Positions 26,601-35,211 of a stretch of 64,000 bases of DNA are shown piece by piece. Below the pieces are notes generated by a model, which saw only the letters and a list, made by a program, of their open reading frames with translations, searched no databases and was not told where the DNA came from. A program made the position numbers and the translations under genes. Origin of the DNA: Betaproteobacteria bacterium (GTDB lineage: Bacteria > Pseudomonadota > Gammaproteobacteria > Burkholderiales > Usitatibacteraceae); the NCBI GenBank assembly GCA_016709665.1, contig JADJMI010000003.1:62001-126000 (forward strand), written 5' to 3'. Position 1 is the stretch's first letter, and the number at the start of each line of letters is the position of its first letter.

Positions 26601-28910
26601 AACCGATGGGCCTGGTACGGCACCAACACCGGCTCCGGCGGCTTCGCGTCGATCTCGATCAGCACCTCGAATACGGGCGCGTGGGCGGCCAACGCGGCCT
26701 TCTCGGGCCTCGCCCTCAAGGTCACCGGCACGGTCGCCTGCGGCGCGCCGTGGATCGGCGCCACCACGCCGGCTTCGGGCACGGTGGCCGGCGGGGCGTC
26801 GCAACCCGTCACCACGGCGCTCAGCGCGGCCGGCCTCATGGCGGGCAGCACCCAAATCGGCAGCGTCTGCATCTCGAGCAACGACCTCGTCACGCCGCAG
26901 GCCGCCGAGACGATCCGCCTCACGGTATCCACGCCGCCTGCCGGCACCGCGGCCAAGCTCGCCTTCACCACGGCGCCCAGCGCGACCGTAACCGCGGGCG
27001 TCGCTTTCGCCCAGCAACCGGTCGTGACGGTGCAGGACGTCGCGAACGCCACCGTCCCGGGCTATGCGACGCCGGTCACGCTGGCGGTGGCGAGCGGTGC
27101 TGGCACGATCCAGTGCGACGCCAATCCCGTGACGCCCGTATCGGGCGTCGCCACGTTCTCGGGATGCCGCGTGAACGGCATCGGCGCCGTGACGATCCGC
27201 GCCGCTTCGGGGACGATCCCGAACTCGACGACGAACCCGGTCATCGACGTGGCCGCGGGCCCGGCCAGCCAGCTCGCCTTCTTCGCCCAGCCGGGCGGCG
27301 GCACGGGCGGCACGGCCTGGGACTCCCAGCCGTCGGTGATCGTCCGCGACGCCGTCGGCAACACCGTGACGGCCTCGACGGCGCCGGTCGCCCTGGCGAT
27401 CACGACGCCCGCCGGCGCCACGCTCGCCTGCACTGCCAATCCGCTCGCCGCCACGGCCGGTTTCGCCACCTTCGCCGGCTGCCGCATCGACAAGCCCGGC
27501 ACCTACACGCTCACGGCGAGCAGCGCGGGGCTCGCGAACGCGGTCTCCGCCTCGTTCAACGTGGCGGTGGGTGCCGCAAGCCGGCTCGCCTTCTCGGTGC
27601 AGCCGGGCAACGGCTCGGCCGGGAGCGCGCTCGCCACGCAGCCGGCGGTCTCGGTCCTCGACGCGGGCGGCAACCTCGTGTCCGGCTCGTCGTCCCCGGT
27701 CACGCTCACGCTCAACGGGCCGGCCGCGACGCTTCAGTGCAATGCGAACCCGCTCGCGGCCATCGCGGGCGTGTCCGCCTTCGCCGGTTGCCGGATCGAT
27801 ACGGCCGGCACGTTCACGCTTTCCGCATCGAGCGCCGGCCTCGCCGGCACCGACTCGGGGGCGATCACGATCGCGTCCTCCAAGCTCGACCAGGCGATCA
27901 CGTTCGGCGCGCTCGCGGCGAAGTACCTCGGCGACGCGGACTTCGCGGTGAGCGCCACGGCAAGCTCCAGCCTCGCGGTCGCCTTCGCGAGCGACACGGC
28001 CGCCACGTGCACCGTGAGCGGAAGCACGGTGCATCTCGTCGCGGTGGGCAACTGCACGCTACGGGCCACGCAGGCCGGCAATGCCTCGTTCAACGCGGCG
28101 CCGCCGGTCACGCAGGGCTTCGAGGTGAAGGCCGCGACCGCGATCCCGCGCCTGGCCAACATCGCCACGCGCATGCAGGTGCTCACGGGCAACGACGTGC
28201 TCATCGGCGGCTTCATCATCGGCGGCTCGCAGCCCAAGACGGTGGTCGTGCGCGCCCGCGGGCCCTCGCTCATCCCCTTCGGCGTCGCGAACGCGCTTTC
28301 CAACCCGACCATGCAGCTCTTCTCGGGGCAGACGGTGATCGCGAGCAACGACGACTTCGGCACCGCGGCGAACCTCGCGGCGCTCAATGCCTCGGGCTTC
28401 GCCCCGTCGAACGCGTTCGAGTCGGCCATCCTCGCCACGCTGGCGCCGGGCGCCTACACGGCCGTCGTCTCGGGCGTGGGCGGGCTCACCGGCGTGGGCA
28501 TCATCGAAGTCTTCGAGGTGGACAGGCCCGAAGCCCCGCTCGCCAACATCTCCACGCGGGGACAGGTGCTCACGGGCGGCGACGTCATGATCGGCGGCTT
28601 CATCATCCAGGGCGATGCGCCGCAGACGGTGATCATCCGCGCGCGCGGCCCTTCGCTCGTGCCCTTCGGCATCGCCAACGCGCTCATGGACCCGGTGCTG
28701 CAGCTGCTGAACGGCCAGACGCTCGTCGAGACGAACGACGACTGGCAGGCCGGCCCGGCCGCGGCGACCATCCAGGCGGCGGGCTTCGCGCCGGGAGACC
28801 CGAGGGAATCCGTGATCCGCATCACGTTGCCGCCGGGGGCGTACACCGCCATCGTCACCGGCAAGAACGGCACCACCGGCGTGGGGATCGTGGAGGTGTT
28901 CGCGCAGTAG
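23679..28910 (+). CDS. very large secreted subtilisin-like protease with PA, Ig-like and C-terminal tandem modules
   Basis: This 1,743-residue S8 peptidase has a signal peptide (about 1-32), an inhibitor_I9-like propeptide (YIVVFREAPL onward) and the catalytic domain: Asp187 (LDTGI), His267 (NSHGSHTAS) and Ser601 (SGTSMASPHNAG). A PA domain is inserted before the Ser. Next come an Fn3-like domain, a beta domain (about 830-1020) and an HYR/BACON-like stretch. Three Ig-like repeats of about 95 residues follow (each with 'LAF...QP...V' and 'F-x-GCR'), then a TFGALA...CTVSG Ig-like unit. Two roughly 125-residue modules (about 1491-1614 and 1620-1743) end the protein and match the C-terminus of the protein at 8547-11633. 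It is likely an extracellular or surface protease. Confidence 0.92.
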   Translation: MIRLPLPARFLATLAATFATVIGLAPLPAASADASAMEAKSDRYIVVFREAPLAQYRGGVAGVPVPLSMPGKNRIDVKSAGALAYVDYLRGRQQEAEAKIGGTLGRALSVQMRTQHALNSIVTTLSPAEAEAVRKMPEVLLLDPVRDLPLDTDVGPGHIGAPAIWNGSAAGASFPAQGEGMVIGVLDTGINFGSPSFTAVDPIDGYTHVNPLGAGVFLGSCAVGGVDAGRCNAKLIGGYDYVCGAPTNACTTAGLREEEGFGDTNSHGSHTASTVAGNRRDVLVAGVTRRIQGVAPRANIIAYDVCYTVVSTGGGSCPNTASVAAVNQAVADGVVDALNFSIGGGEAPWTDAVSLAFLSATNAGLYVATSAGNSGPGANTMGHHEPWTASTAAAQHGRAGFSPTLAVTGPATVPANLTAILLTEGGGGTAFSATFPGSTRLIASPGFATTSDGCAAYPASTFAGAIAIVNRGTCSFSIKVNNASAAGAVAVIIANNTAGAFAISVPGTTVPAFAVVQADGLALAAFAAANPATATATIPFPATVVPNVPDVLASFSSRGPAAGLDLLKPDVTAPGVNILAVLAGTTITGSEQLTGLLSGTSMASPHNAGSALLLRQLKPSWTPMEVKSALEMTTTRDVLKEDGVTAATPFDMGGGRIRVDRAANAGLVMNETLANFQAADPAMGGNPANLNLPSFAKNSCVGECQFTRTLRSPLAVSKTWEAGVTGLVGTVSPSSFTLAPGGTQVITVTLDTSAIPPDGVFRFGWVELQPQDGTVGDKLTMPLAIKVPPAVIALTPASQDVAIFEGQTGTASFAIGNAGGSGLTYTVSATGQGTTTIVNTDNTGVASGFRGTLFTDPGTAGNNAQLSADDFTIAVPTTITSLFAQGFVVSGAALGTVASNLTWSIYPDNGAGLPAGNPIQSPGTASWTYTASPASSGVSTVGNFITLDLPAAGQNVTLPPGRYWVMVYTTSSFANRWAWYGTNTGSGGFASISISTSNTGAWAANAAFSGLALKVTGTVACGAPWIGATTPASGTVAGGASQPVTTALSAAGLMAGSTQIGSVCISSNDLVTPQAAETIRLTVSTPPAGTAAKLAFTTAPSATVTAGVAFAQQPVVTVQDVANATVPGYATPVTLAVASGAGTIQCDANPVTPVSGVATFSGCRVNGIGAVTIRAASGTIPNSTTNPVIDVAAGPASQLAFFAQPGGGTGGTAWDSQPSVIVRDAVGNTVTASTAPVALAITTPAGATLACTANPLAATAGFATFAGCRIDKPGTYTLTASSAGLANAVSASFNVAVGAASRLAFSVQPGNGSAGSALATQPAVSVLDAGGNLVSGSSSPVTLTLNGPAATLQCNANPLAAIAGVSAFAGCRIDTAGTFTLSASSAGLAGTDSGAITIASSKLDQAITFGALAAKYLGDADFAVSATASSSLAVAFASDTAATCTVSGSTVHLVAVGNCTLRATQAGNASFNAAPPVTQGFEVKAATAIPRLANIATRMQVLTGNDVLIGGFIIGGSQPKTVVVRARGPSLIPFGVANALSNPTMQLFSGQTVIASNDDFGTAANLAALNASGFAPSNAFESAILATLAPGAYTAVVSGVGGLTGVGIIEVFEVDRPEAPLANISTRGQVLTGGDVMIGGFIIQGDAPQTVIIRARGPSLVPFGIANALMDPVLQLLNGQTLVETNDDWQAGPAAATIQAAGFAPGDPRESVIRITLPPGAYTAIVTGKNGTTGVGIVEVFAQ

Positions 28911-28945
28911 AATCGGGGCGCCATGCGAAGCCCGACGTCCCCGGG

Positions 28946-30256
28946 ATGACCCCATACACCGTCCGCCCGTGGCGTATCGGGATCATCGGCGTTGCGGCGC
29001 TCGCCGTTTTCGCCTTCTCGGTCGCTACCCTTTACCCCGGCTGGTATTCGTTCGACACGTCCTGGCAGCTCTGGCAGGCCCGCAACGGGCGCTTCTCGGA
29101 CCTCCAGCCGCCGGGAATGGCGTTCGCGTGGTCGGTCCTGCTGGCCGCCGGGCTGCCGCCGGGCTCGCTGCTGGTCGCGCATCTGGCCGCGCTCGCCGCG
29201 GGAACGGCCCTGCTCGGCATCTCGGTCCGCCGGCTCCATGGGCTCGCGCTGCCCCTCGTCCTTCTCTGGCCGCCGTTCTGGTGACCTTCGGGCACCTTTG
29301 GAACGACGTGAGCCGGCAGCCGCGCTTGCGCTCGCGACCGGCTGGATTTCTGGACTCGCGCGACGGGGAGACCCGCGTGGGGCTGGCTCGCCGCGATTCC
29401 CCTCGCGTACGCGATCGGGGTGCGCCACAACGCCGTCCTCGCAGCGCCACCCCTGATCTTCCTGCTCCTCGTCCCTGCACCGGCGTCGGCCCGCCGCGCG
29501 GCATCGGGCGTCGTGCTCGCCATCGCCTTGAGCGCCGGCGTCTTCGCCGGCTGGGCCGTGGTGTCCCGGTGGGTGGTGACGATTCCCTCGCCCGTGCTGA
29601 ACGTCCTCGCGATCTGGGATCTCTCGGCGACCTCCGTGGAAAGCGGCGAGCTGCTGCTGCCCGAAGGCGTGTACGGTCCCGGGCTCACGGTCGACGAGTT
29701 GCGACCGCTCGTGAAGGCCGGCACGGTGTACTACGTGGTGACGGGTACGAGAAACGGCATCAATCCCGGCTTCGCGGAGCCCTTGCCGCCCGCCGTGGAA
29801 AGGGAACTGAGGATGCGCTGGCTCTCGCTTCCCTTCACCCATCCGGTGGGCTGGCTTCGGCATCGGCTCGCGATGGCGTGGCTCCTGTTCGGTCCGCAAC
29901 GCCCCGACCGGGGAGAGAGCGATTTCATCGTCCCGGTGGTCATCGACCGCCCCGGCAATCCGGTCATCGTGGCCAACGACTCGCCCGCCAACGCCTGGCT
30001 GCTCGGGACCGTCCGGGCGTGGCGGCCTACGGCCGCCGGCATGCCACTCGCCTACCTGTTGCTGTCGGTCCTCGCCTGCGCCCTGGCGCTGCGGCGGGGC
30101 TTTGGCGGCGACCGCGGACTGGTCCTCGCGCTCGCCGCCGGCGCTCAAGCTCGTGGCGCTGCCTGCCATTTTTCTCGGCATCCGCCGAGTGGCGCTACCT
30201 GACCTGGCCGATGATGTCTTCCGCGTTGGCCTTGCTGCTGGCGCTCGATGGGGGAA
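28946..30256 (+). pseudogene. polytopic membrane protein (possible GT-C-type glycosyltransferase), frameshifted
   Basis: A roughly 430-residue multi-TM protein can be followed through three frames. The N-terminal part (28946-29284) has the opening TLYPGWYSFDTSWQLWQAR...LQPPGMAFAWSVLLAA, typical of uncharacterised GT-C/GT39-like membrane proteins. The sequence then shifts frame near 29275, 29345 and 29395. It continues as AIGVRHNAVLAAPPLIFLLLV...VPVVIDRPGNPVIVANDSPANAWLLG and shifts again near 30150 into AEWRYLTWPMMSSALALLLAL. The end near 30256 is approximate because the last frame runs on over the tRNA-Ser gene. Conservation across the breaks suggests sequence error or very recent damage. 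Confidence 0.6.
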
Positions 30257-30275
30257 GGAGGTCAGGCGAGACGGA

Positions 30276-30367
30276 TGGCGGAGGGTGGGAGATTCGAACT
30301 CACGAACAGTGCGAACTGTTGCCGGTTTTCAAGACCGGTGCCTTTAAAACCGCTCGGCCAACCCTCG
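30276..30367 (-). tRNA. tRNA-Ser(UGA) with mismatched first acceptor pair
   Basis: The minus strand folds as a class II tRNA-Ser with anticodon loop CTTGAAA (anticodon TGA), a long variable arm, T-loop TTCGAAT and encoded CCA. The acceptor 3' strand reads ACCCTCC, which would need GGAGGGT at the 5' end. The sequence has CGAGGGT, leaving a C1-C72 mismatch while the other six pairs hold. Either base 30367 is an error or the gene is impaired. It would read UCN serine codons. Confidence 0.9.
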
Positions 30368-30532
30368 CACGACGTTGAAGTCTTGTTGCGGCTTGCATTT
30401 TAGCCGCATTTGCGGTCAGCGTCGCGCCCGGTCGCATTGCGCAAATTTATATCTTCCGCCTTGAAACCCCGGGGTTAATCCTTACCTCTAACGGTCGGAC
30501 ATTTGTCCTGACCCCCTTTCGGAGCCACAACG

Positions 30533-31228
30533 ATGCAACCCTCCCCGATGATGACGCCCGCCTCGCCGTCGCAGACGATCGCGTTGGCGCAGAACCGGGT
30601 CCTGCGCAACACCTATGCGCTGCTCGCCCTCTCCATGATCCCCACCGTGCTCGGTGCCTGGGTCGGCGTGCAGATGAACTTCTCCTTCTTCGCCGGCAGC
30701 CCGGTCATCGGCTTCGTCGCGTTCTCGCGATCGCCTTCGGCTTCATGTTCGCGATCGAGAAGACCAAGAACAGCCTGGGGATGGGCGTCGTGGTGCTGCT
30801 CGGCTTCACGTTCTTCATGGGCCTCATGCTCTCGCGCCTGGTGGGCGGGGTGATGGGCCTCAAGAACGGCGCCACGCTCATCGGCCTGGCGGGCGGCGGC
30901 ACGGCGATCATCTTCGCCGTGATGGCTTCCTCGCCTCGACGATCAAGCGCGACCTCTCCGGGATGGGCAAGGCCCTCTTCATCGGCATGATCCTGCTGCT
31001 GGTGGCGGCCTTCGCGAACATCTTCCTGCAGATGCCCGCGCTCATGATCGCCATCTCGGTGATCGCCATCGGCATCTTCTCGGCCTTCCTGCTCTATGAC
31101 CTCAACCGGTCATCACGGGCAGCGAGATGAACTACATCTCGGCGACGCTGGCCGTGTACCTGAGCCTCTACAACATCTTCTCGAACCTGCTCGCGCTGCT
31201 GGGCATTTTCGGGGGTGATCGCGACTGA
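30533..31228 (+). pseudogene. Bax inhibitor-1/YccA family membrane protein, frameshifted
   Basis: About 232 residues of a seven-TM Bax-inhibitor-1/YccA protein are encoded in successive frames. The start, SQTIALAQNRVLRNTYALLALSMIPT, is typical of the proteobacterial members. The frame changes near 30722, 30929 and 31109. Each is repaired by restoring one C (for example GCGTTCCTC or AACCGCGTC). The C-terminus, ITGSEMNYISATLAVYLSLYNIF...LLGIFGGDRD, is diagnostic. The family forms small membrane proteins that interact with FtsH-type proteolysis or ion leak. A strong terminator follows 23 nt after the TGA. It is probably intact in the organism. Confidence 0.85.
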
Positions 31229-31250
31229 TTTCGCGGTTCCTGCTGGCGAG

Positions 31251-31278
31251 AAGGGGCGGCTTCGGCCGCCCCTTTTTT
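31251..31278 (+). terminator. Rho-independent terminator after the Bax-inhibitor-type gene
   Basis: AAGGGGCGGC-TTCG-GCCGCCCC followed by six T residues forms an 8-bp GC stem closed by a stable UUCG tetraloop, with flanking AA/TT pairs. It is a textbook intrinsic terminator for the upstream gene on the plus strand. Confidence 0.93.
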
Positions 31279-31309
31279 CATGGCGCCGGCGTCGTCGATG
31301 TGGCGGACG

Positions 31310-31464
31310 AAAGGCTTTGGAACCGCAGATGAACGCAGATGGAAAGTTTCCGGTGAATGAACTGCGTTCAGTAGGCCGGCACGATCGCCTTGGGGAACGC
31401 GCTTGTCGAAGCCGTCGAAACCCATCCGCGTTCATCTGCGTTCATCTGCGGTTCCAAAGCCTTT
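31310..31464. repeat. 155-bp element bounded by perfect 32-bp inverted repeats
   Basis: The left arm (31310-31341) begins AAAGGCTTTGGAACCGCAG and continues with GATGAACGCAGATG-type units. The exact reverse complement is at 31433-31464. An extra TTCATCTGCG-like unit adjoins the right arm. The 91-bp interior has no gene. The arm motif resembles dispersed intergenic palindromic repeats seen in many environmental proteobacteria. No transposase is present, so any mobility would be non-autonomous. The right arm ends 26 bp before the stop of rlmD. Confidence 0.8.
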
Positions 31465-31489
31465 TGCCCCAATGGACGCCACTGCCGAG

Positions 31490-32807
31490 CTAGCGGACGA
31501 ACAGCGCGATCGACTCCACATGCCCCGTATGCGGGAACATGTTCACCACCCCCGCCGCCGCCAGGCGGTATCCCTTCACGTTCACGAGCACGTTGGCGTC
31601 GCGCGCGAGCGTCGAGGGGCTGCAGGAAACGTAGACGATCTGCGGAAGGCCTGGCCGCCGCCTCCGCAACGCCTTTGCAGACTCCATCGCGCGTCGCGCG
31701 GCGGATCGATGAGCAGCTTGTCCACGGGCCCCAGGGTCGCGAGCGCCCCGGCGCGTCCGTGTAGAGGTCGTAGGTGAGGAACGACGCGAGGTGATCGAGG
31801 CCGTTGGCGCGCGCATTCTCGCCGCCGCGCGCCGTGAGCGTGGCCGCCCCTTCCATCCCCACCACGGTCGCGCCGCGCGAGGCGATGGCCAGGGTGAAAT
31901 TGCCCTTGCCGCAGAATAGGTCCCCCACGCGCCGCCGGGGGTCGAGCAGGTCCACGGCCCGCTTCACCAGCACCCGGTTCACCGCCGTGTTCACCTGCGT
32001 GAACTCCGTGGGCCGGTAGCCGATGGCGAGGCCGAACTCGGGAAGCCGGTAGTTCGAGTGCCGGGGCATCCAGCGAATGGAAGGGATGGGCCGTGTCCGG
32101 CCCCTTGGGATGCAGCCAGCACTGGATGCCGTGGCGGTCCGCGAAGGCGCGTAGCTTCGCCGCGCCCTCCTCGGGAATCGGGTCCAGGTGACGAAGCACG
32201 AGCACCGTGACGGCCTCGCCCACCGCGAGTTCCACCTGCGGCATGCGGTCCCGTCCGGTCATCGTGGTGAAAGCTCGCGCAGCGGGATTGATGAGGGCCG
32301 ACACCGCCGGCGGCAGCACCTCGCACGAGCGCACGTCCGCGACGTACCGCGACTTGCGTTCGTGGAAGCCACGAGCACCCCGCCCTTCTTCGCCACGTAG
32401 TGCACCGAAAGTCGCGCGGTGGCGGTAGCCCCACGACGGACCGTGGACGGCGGGCAGGATCGACTCGGGCTGCACCTTGCCGATGCGCGCCAGGTTGTCC
32501 TCGAGGACGCGCCGCTTGGCCGCCACCTGCGCGCCCGCATGCACGTGCTGCATGGCGCAGCCACCGCAGGTGCCGAAGTACGTGCAGCGCGGCCTCCCCC
32601 GCAGGCTCGATTCGGAGAGCACCGGCGTCACGGCGCCCGGTCGTAGCTGCTGCGGCCGCGAAGGCGCGTGTAGGCGACCCGCTCGCCCGTGATGCCGCCT
32701 TCGATGAAGACGACCTTGCCGTCCACGTGCGAGACGCCGATGCCCTCGTGGTCGATCGACTCGATGGTGGCGAGCCCGCCGGCCGGCTTCGCCGTGCGCT
32801 CACTCAT
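31490..32807 (-). pseudogene. rlmD: 23S rRNA (uracil-5-)-methyltransferase RlmD, frameshifted
   Basis: This is a TrmA/RlmD-type SAM-dependent methyltransferase that makes 5-methyluridine in 23S rRNA. The start (32807) reads as a TRAM domain: ATIESIDHEGIGVSHVDGKVVFIEG. It then shows the iron-sulphur cysteines (FGTCGGCAMQH), the SAM loop [22 protein letters not shown] and the catalytic [11 protein letters not shown]. The end is [13 protein letters not shown]. The frame breaks near 32640, 32415, 32370, 32070, 31757 and 31672, yet all motifs survive in order. That argues for base-call deletions. Its start overlaps the end of the upstream protease gene by 8 nt. Confidence 0.85.
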
Positions 32808-35211
32808 CGCCGGGCGCCAGGCATTCGGTGAGCGGGGTCGAGAACGCCTGCCGCTCGATGGGGCTCACCGCCGAGGCTGCCGTCCACCGTGAAGGCGATG
32901 GAGCCGGCATTGCCGCGCGTGAACGGCATCGTCATCGTGCCGACACGGTCGGCGAAACCGGCGACCACGCCGAGCGCGCCGTAGGGCGAGCCGGTGAAGG
33001 AGACGAACTCGCCGATGTAGAGCCCGTCCGAGATGCGCGCTGCCGCAGGACATCGCGTACCACATGGGGTCGCCCCTTCGCGTCGTAGGTGAACAGGACT
33101 GAGAGGATGATCGACCCCCGGTGCGCGACGTAAAAGCCCCACCCCGGCGTGGCGGGGTTCCACCAGAGATCCTGGAAATTCGTGGTCAGGCTGCGGTCGA
33201 ACGAGGACCAGCGGCACACGGGCGGCAGCGAGTACACCTGCCGCTTGATCTTCTTCGTGATGACCTGGCCGTCGACGAGGTAGCTGAGGTCGCCTCCGAA
33301 TTGCTCGTGAAGGTGAGGCGCATCTGTCCCGCGAGCGTGCCCACGGGGCGCTGCCCGTTGCGGCGCGCCGGGCGGTTGAACCGGTAGAGCGGCCCTTTCC
33401 AGAGGTTGCCCGGAATCGCGCTCGCCCACCGACATCACGAACCAGGTCGGGTTGCCCTCGCGGTCGTACACGAACAGCGTGCCGAAGAGCAGGTGCCCCC
33501 GGTGCGTGAGGCCCAGGCCCCTGCCCGGCTCGTCGGGGTTCCACCACAGGTCCGTGTAGTTGTCGCCGACGTTGGCGAGCGAGGCGAGGAACGCGTAGTC
33601 GCCGGTGGCGAGCGGATCGCGCGGGCGATGCTGACGTCGTAGGTGCCGGCCTCGAGAGTGCGCGTGAGGCCGAAGGCAACGCTGTCCGCCTCGGCATCGT
33701 TCACGCTCTTCAGGGTGCGGCCGGAGGCGTCCAGAAGCGTGCCCACCGTGTCGAGGCCGCCCGACGTGCGCACGGTGAGCGTCGCCCCGCCGCGCGGGAT
33801 GTCGATGCGGAAGACGTCCACGTCGCCCGGGTAGTCGATGCGCCGCCGTCGGCGTGTCCGAAGGATTGGGGGACGGTTCGAGGAACAGCCGGAAGGCCTC
33901 CGAAGGCCGGTTGCCGATCGCGTCCGGCGCGCGCTCGACCGCGGCGATAAACCCGGCGACCTGCGGATGGAAGATCTCCCAGCGGCCGAAGAGGGCGTCC
34001 TCGCGATCCTGTTCGCGCAGGAAAGCAGGTTGCCGGAACGCAGCGTGGAGCCCGGAGAGCACCCCGCGCAGGCGAAGGCTTCCGCCGGAAAGCGTGAAGA
34101 GGCCGGGAGCCGCTCGAGCCGCCCTCGGTGACCCCGCGTGTAGGAAACGCCGTGCATCGTCTGCGGGTAGCCCTTTCACGAGAAGCTCCGCTGACTTCGC
34201 GCCGAGCGCGAACTTCTTCACGTCGCCCTGCGGGGTGGCTGATGGAGACGATGTCCGTCGCGGTCGCGAGCGGCGCCGTGTCCCAGCCGGCGAAGACCGC
34301 ACCGGCCGGCGCATCGCGGGCGAGCAGGAGCAGCGTCGAGTCGGCCGCGTGGCTCGTGAAGACGAGCTGCGCCCCGCCGCTCACCTGCCGCGGGGTCGCG
34401 GTCGCTGCCGCGGCGCCGCAGGTGGGCACCTCGTTGAACCAGAGCGTCGTCACGCTCGCGGCGGCGGCGGCCGTCGCGATGCAGTGATTGGCCGTGACGA
34501 TGTACGGGGCCGGGAAGCGTTCCGTGTTGATGAGCGTGCCCGAGCACACGCGAGCCTCGGTGCCCTCGACGAAGCTGACGAGCACGACGGAATGGCGGCG
34601 CTCGGCGATGGCCGCGTCGCGGGCGGCGTCCTCCGAGGCGCAGGCCACGTCCGGGCTGCAGGCCCCGCCGTTGCCTTGGCGGGGGCGAGACGTCGAAATG
34701 CACGATGGATTCCACCGCGGGCGCGGCGGCGGGCCGGGTGCGCGAGAAGATCTCGATTTCCTGCCGCGCGCCGCCCGTGTAGGCCGTCCACGCCTCGCCC
34801 GTCGCGACCGCCGACCCGTGCGCTTCGCCATCCGAACCGCGCGCCGCCACCTCGCCCGCCACGATGCCGGCCGGCAGGCGGATCCGGGCGCGCAGGCCCC
34901 TGCGCGCCGGCGCTGGCGAACGCGAGGCGCGCGACCCAGCCCCCGGAACGGGTTGCCACCTGGGACGGGGACCCGGCGGTCGAACCCACCGCGCGAACGC
35001 CTCCCACGACGCGGCCGCGCGGTTCGTCGCGATCGCCCGCCGCCTTGGCCGGCGGGAGGGCGTGCACCTCCCACGCAGGGCGTGCGGCGCGCGGGCGCGA
35101 ACGCGCGGGCATCGGCCCCGGCGCGGCGCGCGAGGGCATCTCGAGGGCGAACGCGGGCATCGCCGCCAGGGCGGCGACGAGAAGCGCCCGCGCGAGGGAA
35201 CGGCTATTCAC
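32800..35211 (-). pseudogene. secreted lysyl-endopeptidase-like S1 protease A with PPC and C-terminal repeats, frameshifted
   Basis: A roughly 800-residue exported serine protease is readable through about ten frame changes. In order it has a signal peptide (GTG start 35211) and a beta-rich N-domain. The S1 protease domain has His in VTANHCIA, Asp in AADSTLLLL and Ser in TEGGSSGS, resembling Achromobacter lysyl endopeptidase. A pre-peptidase C-terminal (PPC) domain (DYPGDVDVFRIDI...LEAGTYDVSI) follows, then two beta repeats containing DLWWNPxxPG-GLG or GWGF, LFTYD-x-G-P-WYAMS and VGTM. It ends at 32800 in SPIERQAFSTPLTECLAPGDE. It overlaps protease B upstream (GTGA) and rlmD downstream. Confidence 0.75.

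Noticed and set aside
28923..28949. Eight-codon leader ORF overlapping the start of the membrane-protein gene (ATGA)
   Set aside because: It has no ribosome binding site and the surrounding block is error-prone; too short to support.
31310..31464. CRISPR array or integron attachment site
   Set aside because: There are only two arms in inverted orientation, with no regular spacers, no cas genes and no integrase.
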